A stretch of 64,000 bases of DNA, from NCBI GenBank assembly GCA_020631735.1, contig CM036223.1:13269356-13333355 (forward strand), in the 5' to 3' direction. Every line of letters starts with the position of its first letter. The first letter of the stretch is position 1. Below the pieces are notes generated by a model. The model was not told the origin of the DNA. It made no database searches and saw nothing but the letters and a program-made list of their open reading frames with translations. Below, in pieces: positions 39,501-52,658 of the stretch. Position numbers and translations under genes: made by a program. Origin of the DNA: Saccharum officinarum (lineage: Eukaryota; Streptophyta; Magnoliopsida; Poales; Poaceae).

Positions 39501-41147
39501 TTAGAGTTGATCAAGGACTATGACTTGGAAATTCACTACCATCCGGGAAAAGCTAACGTAGTCGCAGATGCTCTTAGTCGCAAGAGTTACTGTCACACTT
39601 TGATCACTGAATCCGTACCACCTGAGCTCAAGGAAGAGATTGATGATTTCCAACTTGAGATACAACCACATGGCTTGCTGAATGAGCTCCGCATACAGTA
39701 TGATCTCACGGATCGCATTCGTCAAGCTCAGAAAATGTGTAAGGAGATTGACTATCTCCGTGGTCTAATGAAACTAGGCTATAAGACCAACCACCATGAA
39801 GATGAACAAGGAACCATTTGGTTCAAGGACAGAATCTGTGTGCCTTCTGATCCAGTCCTACGAGAGGAAATTTTGTCAGAAGCTTATGATTCTAAGTATT
39901 GTATTCACCCTGGAGGTTTAAAGATGTATCAGGACTTGAGAAAACACTTTTGGTGGAAAGGTATGAAGACAGACATTGCAGGACACGTGGCACGATGTGA
40001 CACCTGCAATAGAGTCAAGGCTGAACATCAGAGGCCTGCAGGATTGTTAAAGCCTCTTGACGTCCCGGAATGGAAATGGGAGGGCATATCCATGGATTTC
40101 ATAGTTGGATTACCCCGTTCACTGAAAGGCAATGATTCCATCTGGGTGATTGTTGATCGTTTAACCAAGGTTGCTCACTTCGTACCAGTGAAGACCAAGA
40201 CCAATGCAGAAAAATTAGCAGATCTATATATTGAGCATATTCTCAGGTTGCATGGAGCTCCCTCTAGTATTGTATCTGATCGTGGTCCTCAATTTGTGTC
40301 CCGATTCTGGGAAGCTCTGCACAAGTCTTTTGGAACCAAACTTGATTTCAGTACCGCTTACCACCCACAGACAGATGGACAGACAGAGCGAGTAAATCAG
40401 ATCTTAGAAGACATGCTTTGCGCTAGTGTACTGAATTACGGCTCTGATTGGGAGAAATGTCTACCCTATGCAGAGTTTTCTTACAACAATAGCTACCAAG
40501 CCAGCATCAAGATGTCGCCATTTGAAGCTCTATATGGCAGACCTTGTAAGACACCTTTGATGTGGTCCCAACCGAGAGAAAGATCATTCTTTGACTCTGC
40601 TAAGATTCAAGATGCAGAAGAAGGAGTTGCTTAGGTAAGAGAGAATTTGAGAATTGCCCAAAGTCGATACAAGAGCTATGCGGACAAACAAAGAAGAGAA
40701 CTGGAGTTCAATATGGGGGACTTCGTATATCTCAAGGTATCCCCGCTACGTGGAACGGTCAGATTTCATGTGAAAGGCAAGCTTGCCCCTAGATTTGTTG
40801 GCCCATACAAGATTTGCAAGAGAATTGGAAAGCTCGCCTACAAACTTGAGTTACCTGCGGAATTGACGGGTGTACATCCCGTATTCCATGTATCCTAGCT
40901 ACGCAAATGTTTAAGAGTACCCGATGAAGCAATCCCAACTGGTGCACTTGACATTCAAGATACACTTGAGTATAAAGAACATCCTATCAGGATTCTGGAC
41001 AGAGATACCAAAGAGACTCGAAGCAAGACTATTCCTATGTGCAAGATCCAATGGAGCAATCACACAGAGAGAGAAGCAACATGGGAGAAAGAGTCTGACC
41101 TCCGGCTACACTATCCTTATCTTTTCAAGGAGTACGTTACGCTTTAA
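36510..41147 (+). pseudogene. Gypsy gag-pol polyprotein gene interrupted by three TAG codons
   Basis: A single 1546-codon frame with no frameshift from ATG 36510 to TAA 41145-41147, broken only by TAG at 38163, 40632 and 40896. Gag begins with an Arg/Gly-rich region and has the capsid part (GAARAWWDSF, YHIPKGIMEAKAEEF) and a CCHC knuckle CFACGQPGHKAAEC near 37660. Protease motif LFDSGATCSYIS near 37850. Reverse transcriptase at about 38350-38980 with FIDDILVYS, RNase H at about 39230-39590, integrase zinc domain near 39920-40010, and integrase core with its D, D and E ([23 protein letters not shown]). The last stop cuts off the chromodomain-like tail. Catalytic motifs look intact, so only the nonsense changes disable it. 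Confidence 0.93.
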
Positions 41148-41168
41148 TCTCGGGGACGAGATTCTGTT

Positions 41169-41180
41169 AAGGGGGTAGGA
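41169..41180 (+). other. Gypsy polypurine tract
   Basis: AAGGGGGTAGGA immediately before the 3' LTR, the start site for plus-strand synthesis. Confidence 0.85.
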
Positions 41181-41181
41181 C

Positions 41182-44100
41182 TGTAACAACCCAAAAATCC
41201 ACACACCAAAAATACCAAATACAAAATTTTTCTCAAAACTTCTATGTGATGATGAGTGTCATGTATGGTAACCCAACCTAAGAGATGCATTAGGTCTAAC
41301 CCAACCCAAGTTAGCATATAAGCATGGCATGCCTTTGACTAATTATGTTTATTTAAATTCTAACAAATGAAATGTTGCATACATAGTTAACTCAAATTGT
41401 GATTTGGATTTTCTTTTGCTTTATGTTATGCTTAACAACTTTTTCTAAGAAACACATCATAAAATAATCACTATTCAAATCCAAGGATAATTGTATAAAA
41501 GAAAAACTAATTCTATATATATAACAAACTACACCTATGTGGATATACAAAATAGCTAAACAAAATTCCCTAAACACCAATGAATAAGTTACATCAGTTT
41601 GGAATTCAAATTTCAAACCAAATTTGAATTCAAAAAAAAATGGAAAAGAAATGAAAAACAGAAAAGAAAAAGAAGAAAGAGAGAAGAAGGCCTCCCAGCC
41701 AGCTGCTCGGCCCAGCAATTCAGCCCAAGCCGCTGCTCGCGCGCTCAGCTCCAGCGCGCACACACGCGGCCCAGCTGCCGGCCTAGGCGACCGCTCACGC
41801 CCGCGCGCCCAGCTCGCCAGCTGCCGCTGCCACTTGGCCCCACGCGACAGCCACACGACTTCCACGCCCGCGCGCTTCCCCGTTCCACTTGCAGCCACTG
41901 CCACGCGGGCCCCGCACGACAGGCTCCTGTTCTTCTTCTCCATGCCATGCTCAACCACCGCGCGACCGGGGGCCGACAGCGTTGGCAGAGGCGGGCCAGG
42001 GGTCATGCCCGGGGCATGCCCTTGTTCCCCCTCTTGCACCGCACCCACGCAACCACACGCCACCGTAGGATGCGTCGCATGCTTCTCCACCGATCGATCG
42101 CCACCGCCATGGAAGCTTGGCATTCGGCTATAAAGGCCTAGCCCCGATCACCCTAGCGCCCGAGCTCTCAACGCCCCGCCACCACCGGGTGGCTACCCTC
42201 TGCACACCTGAGCCAAGAGAAAGAGAACCAAGGGAGGAAGGAGGGAAGAGGAGAGAAACAGGGGAAGGCGCCATCGGAACACCTTCGGAGCCGCCGGAGC
42301 CGAGGGAGACGCGGTCGTCCTCATCACGGTCGCAGGGTCGGCACTGCACGGCTTCCGGAGCTACACGGCCACAACCCGCCACTGCACCACTATCCTCTCG
42401 CCCTCAACACCGATGGTGAGCTGGACGCCGCTGAGACCCCTCCTAGCCCATGGGTTCACCTAGACCTCCATGAACGGACCGCGTCGGAGCATGAACTCTT
42501 GTTTCGGTTGGCCAAAACGGCAGCCTCAAAGGACCATCACAGCCCCGCGCCCATCCCGCACGCCGGTGGTGCTCAAGCCGCCGTTCACCATGGCCAACGC
42601 TCTAGGGAGCCTCGATTGCTACCCAGACGCCACCATCGGGCTTGCCATCGCCTGGGGAAGCTTTTCCCCACCTTAATTGGATGACCGCGCCGCCGTAAGA
42701 CCACACCGGTGAGCACAACACCGGCGGGAACACGCCGGAGATGGAAGCAGAGGCTTCCCCTCGCCAGCCACTCACACATGCACCCGGTGCACGCGGACCA
42801 CAGAGAGAGAGAGGAGAAGGGTGGACGCGGTTCACCGGAAGAAGACGCGGTCCACCGTGGACCAGCGCTCGCGTCCACCGTAAACCGAGCTTATGGACCA
42901 AGCCCAGTAGAAGCCCACGGCTACGACATGGCAGCACCATAGCTTGCCACGTGTCCGACCCGGCCCGGCCCAGACGGGCCCAACCCGAGCCCAACCGACC
43001 CAGTTTGGACCCGACCCGAGTTGACCGTTGATCGGTCAAATGTTGACCATTGACCTAGGCCCACATATCAGTGACACAGAGCCGCGGGACCCACTTGACA
43101 GTGGGTGACGTCATCCTGACGTCATGCGGGACCCACCTGTCAGTGATAATACAATCAGGGGTGACATCACGCTGACGTCACGATACTGATATCAGCAGCC
43201 CCGGACCCACATTCCAGTGACCCAAGAACCCTAGCCCCACATGTCAGCCACAGTGACGTTGATGACGTCATGATGACGTCAGCAGTACCCCACTTGTCAG
43301 CCACAATGACGTTGATGACGTCATGCTGACGTCATGATGACATCAGCAGGACCCCACCTGTCAGCCCAGAGCCGGGACGATGACGTCAGCTAGCCACGTG
43401 GACCAACCATAACACGACATGTGTCAGCCCAGGAATAATTCAGCCTTTTTCATTTTTAGAAATAGATTTAATCTTCAGAAATTCATAACTAATTCATACG
43501 ACCTCGGAAAAATATGAAACTAGGACCAAAATTCATCTAAAATCAAGCTCTACGCAATAAATCCATGTTTGAGCGAATTTGGCTCTTTTGAATTTTCATT
43601 GCTTCTTTGTGCTATTCTATAGACGTCGCTAACGCGACTATAATGCAAACGATGCAGACTCGGAGGAGAACTTGACGGACGAGGACCGTGAGTACCGTGA
43701 GGAGAACGGAGACGACTACACTGAAGGTGCCACATCCCACCTAAATCTCGTAGCACCTATTACGCATGGCTAATATAGAACTGCTATCGCTTTATTCTAC
43801 TTTATGGTAGGTTTTGCATGGTAGTATGCTTGCTTGAAAGCCTTTACCTTGACGCAACCTTACCCCTGCATACCCTGCTATAGGCTAGACACACGCTTAT
43901 TGCTCTATAATTCCTTATTTATACTTCTACTACGCTTATACTATGTGCGTGGTGGAAACTGGTGTTACCTGGACTTTGGGGAGAGTGCTGCGTGTGTGAC
44001 TTGGGTGTGTGGAGGGTGAGGGTTGAGTCGACCAAGTTGGAGTATACGACGAGCCTGGGGCAAGTCTTACCATGGGATGCTACCTGGGCACCCCTGGAAA

Positions 44101-45314
44101 TGTATACCTGTGGTGGGTAAAAGGTATATGAGGTGGACCTAGTTGTGAACCTGTGATGGGTGGAGCCTGGGTTGGAGGTGCTGTGGTGGCACGGTAAAGG
44201 AAACCCTGATGGAGACATTCTAGCTTGGTCATCCCTAAGGACTTACTAGTACTCAGATTCACCCGGAAGCCTTACGTACCGCTCGCCCTATATGGTGCGG
44301 GACGACTGGACTACTTGGTAGGATTTTGCCACTACTGCTAGGTTGATAGCGGACAGTGTAAGGAGGTACGGGGCACAGAGGATTTCCCCCACACCCTACC
44401 GAGACTTCATGGAGACCTTGTGGACCCGGCTCATGACTCACAGTTTCAGCCACCCCAGACTCGACTTGGGGTGAACCAGGGCTGAATGGTAGAGTGACAT
44501 TATCCTAGGTTAGCAAGCAGCCGGAATCAGCCCAGTTGATGACGGTCAGCATGGAAGGCGGATCTTGTGGTTATGTAAAACCTCTACATAGTGTATGGTT
44601 GATCGATCGATACATGTGCCGACTCGTCGGCTATGGACCTTTCCTGGGTTTCGCTTAAACTAGATAGAGAGATGAGTCCTTCTCTTCTTCCCCCAAAAGA
44701 GAGTGTCGGTCTTAGCCAGGGGCTACATGCTTTGAGACAGTGCCGAGATGGAGTTGGCCTGTCGATTGAGTGATGGTATGGAATAGTGTGGAGTTGGTGG
44801 TATGTTGATCCCAGGATCGTAACCTGGCTCGGAAAAGGGAATGGAGTGGAATGAGTGTGGGAATGGTGTTAAAACTTGATCAATTATATTATACACTTGA
44901 TATACTACTGCATAGGAAGCCCCAGCCCTATAGGTTTCTTTTGAATACAACCATGTTGCATCCAAATCCATAAAGCAATGCTCATAGGGATGGGAGTGGC
45001 CAGTACAAATCGTACTAATAAGTTTTTGGCACAGGTTCTGCTAAGGAGTATAGCTCCGAGGAGTTTGATGGTTGAGGGGTTCGTGCCTACGCTCGAGTTT
45101 GGCGATCTTATCTTCAAGCTGTTCTGATTAAATGCTACTTTCGTTTCCGCCAATGCGGCGATGTAATAATTTATGTAATTCCACACTATTTGTACTCTGA
45201 TATTATCGTTGTATGGATGTGGTATTCGACTGGAATTTGGGTAATAAGATCCATCGCGGTCTTAATACACTTCGACTCTATGGATTTCCCTTCGTGGAAA
45301 TTGAGGTCGTTTCA
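41182..45314 (+). repeat. 3' LTR of the nested Gypsy
   Basis: Same ends and internal layout as the 5' LTR. Small differences include a 3-bp deletion near 42237, an insertion near 42655, and scattered transitions. Confidence 0.95.
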
Positions 45315-45493
45315 CAAAGCGCAGCTACAACAGATACATGGCGACAAAATCGAATTGACCCCTCTAACTTCTCTAATTTTCTCCCCTTTTGGCATCAAGT
45401 ACTAAAAAGAGCGAAGAAAAGAAGAAAAAGTCACTCCTCATCATCACTGTCAATGCGAGCACATCCAGCAATGTGTGTAATAGAGGTGAAGCG

Positions 45494-47236
45494 TCATGAA
45501 TGACGAGGTGAAACTGAAGAAGAGATGCCAGCCTGATCTGCTGGAGGAGGATGAGGCCTCCTAGAGTAGGTGTGAAGCAAGTGCTCCTAAACGACCGGGT
45601 CTGCCTCAGCTAGGTGTATCTCATCATCACCACCTTGCTGCCCCTGAGGATATCCAGAGTATTCACTGCCATGATACTGACTAAATAGCTCAAATGACTG
45701 CCCAAACTGCTGTCCATATAGCTGGTAAGACTGCTGAGGTGGATACCCATGGTACTGACCATACTATGATCCCTAGGGCTGCTAAAAAGGCTGCTCACGC
45801 TGCTGCTCCTATGGCTGCTCATCCTCAGAAGAAGTGTCAGAAAGACTAGGCAAGTCAGGAAACTGAGGTGGAGGACGAATGGGTGGAAGAGGTGGAAGTC
45901 CAGCTACCTCTCTAGCTACCCTGACGGCCTCTCGACTCTCCAATCTATCCTCATAAGCACATTGAGACGCATAAGCACAATGAGCAAAGATTCCCTTGAT
46001 ATACTTGCTCAATTTGTTCCATTTTGATGACTTCTTCCTCCTTTGTGCCCTAGAGGACTGAGGAAAGTCCTCATGAGCACCAAAAGAGCCTCCTGTGGGA
46101 TCTCCAGAAGGATGCTGAGGAGCTGAACTTGATCCTCCAAAGCCAGCATGGATCTTCTTAATCTTGTAGACCCTGTGCTCACAATCCTATAGAAATCTCA
46201 TGCCTGTCACCCTCTCAATCATGTGCATAAGGTAAGGAGCATAGGGCAAGAATCTCTTCCCATCATCCATAGCATAGGCCAACTTAACCCAAATAAACCT
46301 AGGCACATTAAACCTTTCACCATCTGAAAATCTGGACAACACATTAGTGATATAGCTATTCAAATCGGTTGTATTGTCCTTTGGGTTAATAGTGACTCAA
46401 ATCAGGTTATTCATGATGTAGTAGAGACTCTTGAGCTTGGTTCTTGACCAATCTAGTACAGCTAGATCTTGATCTTCCCACATGAAGCTCACCTCAAAGG
46501 GCTCAAGATGACGTACATTATGAATACGATCAAAGTCCCTGTGCTCATGTCCAAAGCCAAGGATGTGACAGAAAGTGACAAAATCAACTATATAGTGACG
46601 ACCATCTGTCATCCAATGCATCTCATCCCTATCTTGATCCCAGAAGTAGGTGGCATGGAACTGTGCTAAGACTTCTTTGTTCCAATCATGCCTAAAACCC
46701 ATGATCTCAGTCAAGTCAAACCTATCACAGGTCTTGAGTGCAACATTGAACTCCTTCCTACCTTGCAAATCTCCAAAATCAATGAACAACATGTTGCTGA
46801 TTTTTCCTTTCTTCTTGAGCAAGATGGTTGTGGCATAAAAATCAGATTGGAAAGCATTCCAAAATCTATAATCAAGATCATCATTTCTCTCCACAGCATA
46901 AGGATTGATTTCCCTGGCCGCTGCAGTCCTCTTCACACTCAAGGAATAATCAAGTACCCTGTGATTGTCATTGTCATGAGGTGGAATGAACACAAACACA
47001 CCATTCCTGTCCCTCTTATAGCTGTCATCAAACATTGAGATGTGTGGAGGGGAATCAACTGCCACAGGTATTTTCCTCCCAATCCTATCAATCCTTTGTT
47101 CCTCAGCAAAATCCTCATCAATGGTCCTGTCACTAGGAACATAGGATGCCTATCCCCTGCCTCTCTTTGGCTTGTGCTTGGATGCTAGCTGCTTCCTCTT
47201 TCCTCGACCTTCTCCACTTCCTTATCCATGCTCCAT
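45494..47236 (-). pseudogene. Sirevirus third ORF downstream of pol (env-like position), many stops
   Basis: One frame of 581 codons runs from ATG at 47236 to TGA at 45494-45496 without any frameshift, although about ten premature stops interrupt it. The longest clean part is 46397-47065. It contains DLTEIMGFRHDWNKEVLAQF and DEMHWMTDGRHYIVDFVTF, wording of the domain called putative plant transposon protein in grass proteomes. A Gln-rich C-terminal tail follows (QQFGQSF and similar). I see no clear signal peptide or membrane segment, so an envelope role is not supported by sequence; only the position, between pol and the 3' LTR, is env-like. Stops lie at 46397, 46187, 45809, 45782, 45773, 45764 and 45587 among others. 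Confidence 0.7.
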
Positions 47237-48369
47237 CTATGCATACAAGTGAGACTTGATAAGAAACTACATATTGATGAAGTATCAGAGGAGAATGCAA
47301 GCAGAGGTTAACTAGGGAAGGAATTCTAAAACTGAACCAGGAAGCTTTGCTGGATTTGGAATCAGCATTGAGGGGCGGCACTGCCGTCCTACTGAGGCTG
47401 GCACTGCCGCCCTTAGTTCCTTCGCCGTTTTAGTCTCAACTTTCTCGCTCTAGCTAAATCCTGCTTCCATCTACCTCTGTCTTTCACCACAATTCTAGAA
47501 ACCAAATCTATGAAAGAATAATGTATAACCCTAGTGATGACTTGAAAGAATAAGTATGAAGAAATTTTAGAAACGATCTCAATCGATGAATCCAATCTAT
47601 TCTGAACCTTACTACTTGAATGACTTAGGGATAGCAGTTTGAATCTGCTGAGGACACCATGAATGGTCCCCTTAATGGCATTGCCATCCTCCCCTTAAAT
47701 CATTCAACCGGTGAAATTCAAAATCGACTCTATTCAACCACTAAAACCCTTTCTAAACCCTTCATACTCCCCCTAGAAACTAAAATCCATGGCCAAAATC
47801 AACACATTGCATAGATCGAGTGAGGTTAGGGTTTCACCTTGAGTCAACCATTGGAGTGGAGGGAGAAGAGGAGAATGCACCCATGCCCTTGGATGCCTGG
47901 GCCACCAGTAGTGTGGAGAGAGTGCTGGAGGTCGGTACGACACTACCAGGGTGGCTACCGCGGGCAGTGGAGGTCGAAGTCACCTCTATCCTCTTTGGAA
48001 GAGAAGAAGAAGATGAGAGGGGCAGCTTCGGGGACGAAGATGAGACTAGAGTCACGGGCCAGAGAGAGAATAGACAGAGGAATATAAGACCCGTGGCAGC
48101 CAAATTTGGCCCGATTCCACTGTGGAATCAAAGGGCGGCACTGCCGCACCCCCAAATTTGCAGGGTTACAGCTGAAACTTTTAGACTAGTTCACCTCAGA
48201 TATGGACATATATTCTTCCAAGTTTCATGACCAGTAAGCATACAACATTACATACAATGGTCATGTCCCTTGGTTTGAACCTTTTGAAATCATTTTGAAA
48301 CACTTGTAATTAAAATTTTCAAATCTTTGCCTATCCATACTAGTTGATCAATCAGAGGCATGTTAAATT
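47237..48369 (-). other. Sirevirus spacer between pol and ORF3
   Basis: No conserved coding sequence. Contains three palindrome copies (47373, 47396, 48133) and a degenerate one near 47672. Frames on the plus strand here are chance. Confidence 0.65.
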
Positions 48370-51300
48370 TCAAACTATGTTACTAGAATCAAGGATGTTT
48401 AGTTCACCACGCAGCTCACAAAACCTTGACTCATCGAGAGGCTTAGTGAAGATATTGGCTATTTGTTTTTCGATACTCACATAGTGCAATTCGATATCTC
48501 CTTTGGCTTCATGGTCTCTCAAAAAGTGATGTCAGGTGTCTATGTGCTTAGTTCTTGAATGGTTTACAGGATTGTTGGCAAGTTTTATGGCACTTTCATT
48601 GTCACACAAAAGTGGGATTTTGGTGAATCGACATCCGAAATCTTGAAGGGTTTGCTTCATCCAAAGTAGTTGAGCACAACAAGCGCCGGCTGCAACATAC
48701 TTGGCTTCAACAGTGAATAGGGATACACAATTTTGCTTCTTAGAACTCCAAGACACTAGGGACCGTCTAAGGAATTGACATGTCCTCGAAGTGCTTTTTA
48801 TCTCTACCTTGCAACTGGCATAATCGGAATCCGAATAGCCAAGTAGAGTGAACTTGGAGCCCTTGGGATACCACAAGCCAAGGTTAGGTGTGTGAACTAG
48901 ATATCTCAAGATTCTTTTAACAACCGTTATGCGACTTTCTTTTGGGCTAGCTTGAAATCTAGCACACATGCATACACTAAGCATTATGTCCGGCCTAGAT
49001 GCACAAAGGTAAAGTAGAGAGCCGATCATAGAACGATATACCTTTATGTCCACGGCTTTACCTTTGATGTCAAGATCAAGATGTCCATTGGTTGGCATGG
49101 GAGTTTTGATAGGCTTGGCATTCTTCAAGTCAAACTTCTTGAGCATATCTTGGGTGTACTTGGTTTGACTTATGAAAGTTCCTTCCTTCATTTGCTTGAT
49201 TTGAAATCCAAGGAAGAACTTCAGCTCACCCATCATGGACATCTCAAATCTCTTAGTCATGACCCTACTAAACTCCTCAACATACACATGATTAGTACTA
49301 CCAAATATTATGTCATTGATATATATTTTGCACACAAATATATCATTACCAATTTTATGAGTAAAGAGTGTAGGATCAGCTTTGCCTATTTCAAAGCCTT
49401 ATTTGAGCACAAATTCCTTAAGGCATTCATACCATGTCCTTAGTGCTTGTGTTTAGCCCATAGAGCGCATTTTGGAGTTTGTAGACATGGTTGAGGAAGT
49501 TGGGATCTTCAAAACCCGGTGGCTGCTCAACAAATACCAACTCTTGTATTGGGCCATTGAGGAATGCATTCTTGACATCTATTTGGTACAGCTTGAAGTC
49601 ATGATGGGCAGCAAAGGCTAAAAGCATCCGAATTACTTCAAGCCTTGCCACTAGTGCAAAGGTTTCTTCAAAGTCTAAGCCCTCTACTTGAGTAAATCCT
49701 TGAGCCACCAATCTTGCCTTGTTCCTTTTCACCACGCCATTCTCATCTTGCTTGTTGTGGAAGACCCACTTGGTACCAATGACATTGGTATTGGGTCTTT
49801 CCACCAAGGTCCATACTTGATTTTGTTCGAAGTTGTTGAGCTCTTCTTGCATGGCCATGACCCAATCCGAGTCTTCAAGTGCTTGCTTTACCTTGAGAGG
49901 TTCCAAATAGGAAACAAACGAGTAATATTGACAAAAATTTACTAAATGTGAATGAGTTGTTACCCCCTTTCAAATACTCCCAAGTATGTTGTCAACGGGA
50001 TGGTCCTGTTGTATAGTTTGGCGTAGCCTTGGATGCTCAACGACTTCCTGTTCTTCTTCTAGACCTTCAGCTTCTTTTTGTTCAAAGATAGGCTCTAGGT
50101 TCAGCCCTTGAAGTGTTGTTGCAGGAGTTGGAGAAGCTACTATCAAGGTGGAGGGGGCGGCATTGCTACCCTCAGGGATGGCACTACCGCCCTACTAATC
50201 TTTAGCAGGTGGGTGCTGCCCTTTTCGGTGGAGTACGTCAACGAAAATTGGTGCAGTAGTAGCTTGAGGATCCTCATCATCACTGGCTTGATCTTCTCAT
50301 GGCCTAACATCGCCAATAGCCATTTGCTTGATTGCCTTACATGGTGAATCCTCCTTTTCTATAACACTTGAATCAACTTGCTCTACTCAAGAGCCGTTAG
50401 ATTCATTAAATGTCACATCTACCGTGACTTTAATTCTGCCCAAGGCTTTATTGAAGACACAGTAGGCATGCTCATTTGATCCGTAACCAAGAAGAATGTC
50501 TTCATCAACTTTAGATGCAAACTTATAGGTTTTAGGCCTTTTGTTAAGTATGAAACACTTGCACCCAAACACTCTAAAGTAAGACACCTTTGGTTTGTTA
50601 CCATTTAGAAGTTCATATGAAGTCTTCTTGAACTTCTTGTGTAAGTAGAGGCAGTTGATGGCATGACAAGCAGTCTTGATGGCATTGACCCAAAAGAGGT
50701 CTAACGTCTTGTACTCATCTAGCATTGTCCTTGCCATATCAATGAGTGTCCTATTTTTTCCTCTCTACTACACCATTTTGTTGAGGGGTGTAAGGAGTTG
50801 AAAACTCATGCTTGATGCCCTCTTCATCAAGAAATTCTTCAACTTAGGTGTTCTTGAATTCGGTCCCATTGTCACTTCTTACTTTCTTGATGGGGAGCCC
50901 GAATTCTCTTTGTGCCCTTCTAATAAAGGTTTTCACCTTATCTTGTACCTGACAATTATCATAAACAAAGAATACCCAAGTAAAACGGGAATAATCATCA
51001 ACAATTACTAAACCATACTTATCACCCTCGAAGCTGAGGTAGGCAACCGGTCCAAAGAGATCCATATGAATCAACTCTAAAGGTTGAGTGGTGGTCATGA
51101 TACTCTTTGGTGGGCGAGGTACGCCTACTTGCTTTTCGGCTTGGCAAGCGCTACAAATCCTATCTTTCTCAAATTGAACATTTGTTAGTCCAAGGATGTG
51201 GTTGTCTTTTAAGAGTTTGCCAAGTTCCTCATCCCAATATGAGCTAGTTGGCGGTGCCATAGCCAGCCTATGCTAGATTTTGCCACTAAACAGGTTTAAA

Positions 51301-51724
51301 GCTTAACTTTACTTTTGCTGAAATCAATTAAGTAATGCTTGTTCTTGAGTTTGCCCGTAAAGACAATAGAGGAATCCTTCCTCTTAGTGACCTCCACACC
51401 CACATCAGTGAAGAGACAATTGAAGCCCATCTCACATAGTTGTAAAACAAACAACAAATTGTACTTCAAAAAGTCAAAATGTAAAACATTTGAAATTGAA
51501 TGCTCAAGTGTGATAGCAACTTTACCAAGTCCAATTACTCCCCCTTTAGAGTTATCACCAAAAATGATATTCTCACTAGGGTTTGTAGTTGGGGAGTAGG
51601 ATGAGAACATACTCTTTTCTCCGGTCATATGATTTGTACAACCACTGTCAAGCACCCAACTTGACCCACCGGAGGAGTATGCCTGCAAAACAAGTTTAGT
51701 TCCTTGATTTAGGTCCCCAATCAT
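48370..51724 (-). pseudogene. Sirevirus pol: protease, integrase, reverse transcriptase, RNase H (broken)
   Basis: Order is that of Copia. The protease motif is WVLDSGCTNHMTG near 51640. The integrase zinc-binding part is at about 51100-51260. The integrase core (HMDLFGP, VRSDNGTEF, NGVVERK) has its D, D and E in place. Reverse transcriptase is at about 48900-49906 (DVKNAFLNG) and RNase H at about 48380-48700. The frame ends at TGA 48370-48372. Damage: a TAA after TEFKNT near 50845, a +1 in an A-run near 50755, a TGA at 50387-50389, frame changes near 49430, and a TGA at 48532-48534 close to the end. The reverse-transcriptase active site reads YINDIIFGS instead of Y-x-DD, a change that by itself should abolish activity. 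Confidence 0.88.
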
Positions 51725-52658
51725 TCTTGGGGCCTTGCATGTTAGTTACAAGAATTTTAGGAACCCAAATGGAGGTGTTAAGATAAATATTTTTGTCATT
51801 GCCAATATATTTGGCAATCACCTCCCCTTTACTGTTGTTCTTCAGCACAAAGCAAGAACTCAAGCTTTGTCGAGGTGCTTGAGCTTTAGGTTGATAAGCG
51901 TATTTATTTGGAGTGCCCCCAAATTGAATTCTTTGGTTTTTGGGCCACCTGCTTTGGCTAATAGACCTTCTTCTTGGGCTTGTCATGAGCAGAGGAAATA
52001 GAGGTGGTGTTCCCTTTTCTATGGGGGCGGCATTGCCACCCCTAACAGCAGTGGCACTGTCGCCCTTGGTAGGTCCTGCTGTTTGGGGCTGCTGTGCCAC
52101 CTTCTGTGTAGACCTTTCTATACCTACCTTTCCTCTGCTGATGAACTAAACACACTCATAGCCATTTACCATGTTTATGCCATTGGTTTTGGCTCCTTTT
52201 GTGTGCCCAAGCCCATCCTTAATATGTGGCTTTCTCCCATTCTTGAATTATGGCATCTTTGGTTGATTCTCTTTGCCACTTGCTGACTTGTTCATGCACC
52301 TTTGTTTACAAGCTCATTTAGCCTAGCAATCTCCTTTTTCATAGGCTCCATGTTTGCAAGGTTAGTGAAATAAACATTCAAATCAAAGATTATAATATTT
52401 TCCACAACCTTGACTAGTGGAGGGAGTTGAGTTGTCCATTGCCTTAGAAAGCTATGGGGTGCTCTCCCAAAGAAGACTATATTGCTCCTCAAGTTTGTTG
52501 TGCTTTTCAACTAAGACACAATACTTGTCATTGAGTGCAATATTTGCCTTCTTTGTGAGAGCATGTTCTCTTTGTTCATTGGCTAAGGCCTTGTTTAAAG
52601 AGTCCACCTCACTTCTCTTTAATGCAAGGGCTTCATTGCTAGCAATATACATCTTTTC

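Larger units (their letters stand above)
30671..45319 (+). mobile_element. Ty3/Gypsy chromovirus (Tekay/Del-like) nested in the Sirevirus
   Basis: Element 30676-45314 (14.6 kb), flanked by the 5-bp target duplication CAAAG (30671-30675 and 45315-45319). LTRs 30676-34802 and 41182-45314 are 4.13 kb each, long for a plant Gypsy. Primer-binding site at 34805, polypurine tract at 41169-41180. The internal region holds an extra ORF then gag-pol, all in one frame. The C-terminus has a chromodomain-like end (IQWSNHTEREATWEKESDLR), which places it among chromoviruses. LTRs differ at about 1% in the first 450 bp and about 2% in GC-rich parts, so it is younger than its host element. Confidence 0.95.

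Noticed and set aside
34965..41147. TAG codons considered as programmed readthrough or a changed code
   Set aside because: Host genes use TAG normally only as a stop, five sites are scattered without a common readthrough context, and CHG deamination explains them simply.
41599..42141. Long plus-strand frame in the Gypsy 3' LTR
   Set aside because: The matching part of the 5' LTR is broken by small indels; low-complexity GC-rich sequence with frames on both strands, no domain.
47820..48230. 136-codon plus-strand frame in the Sirevirus spacer
   Set aside because: Opposite to element orientation, no domain, and it contains one of the dispersed palindromes.
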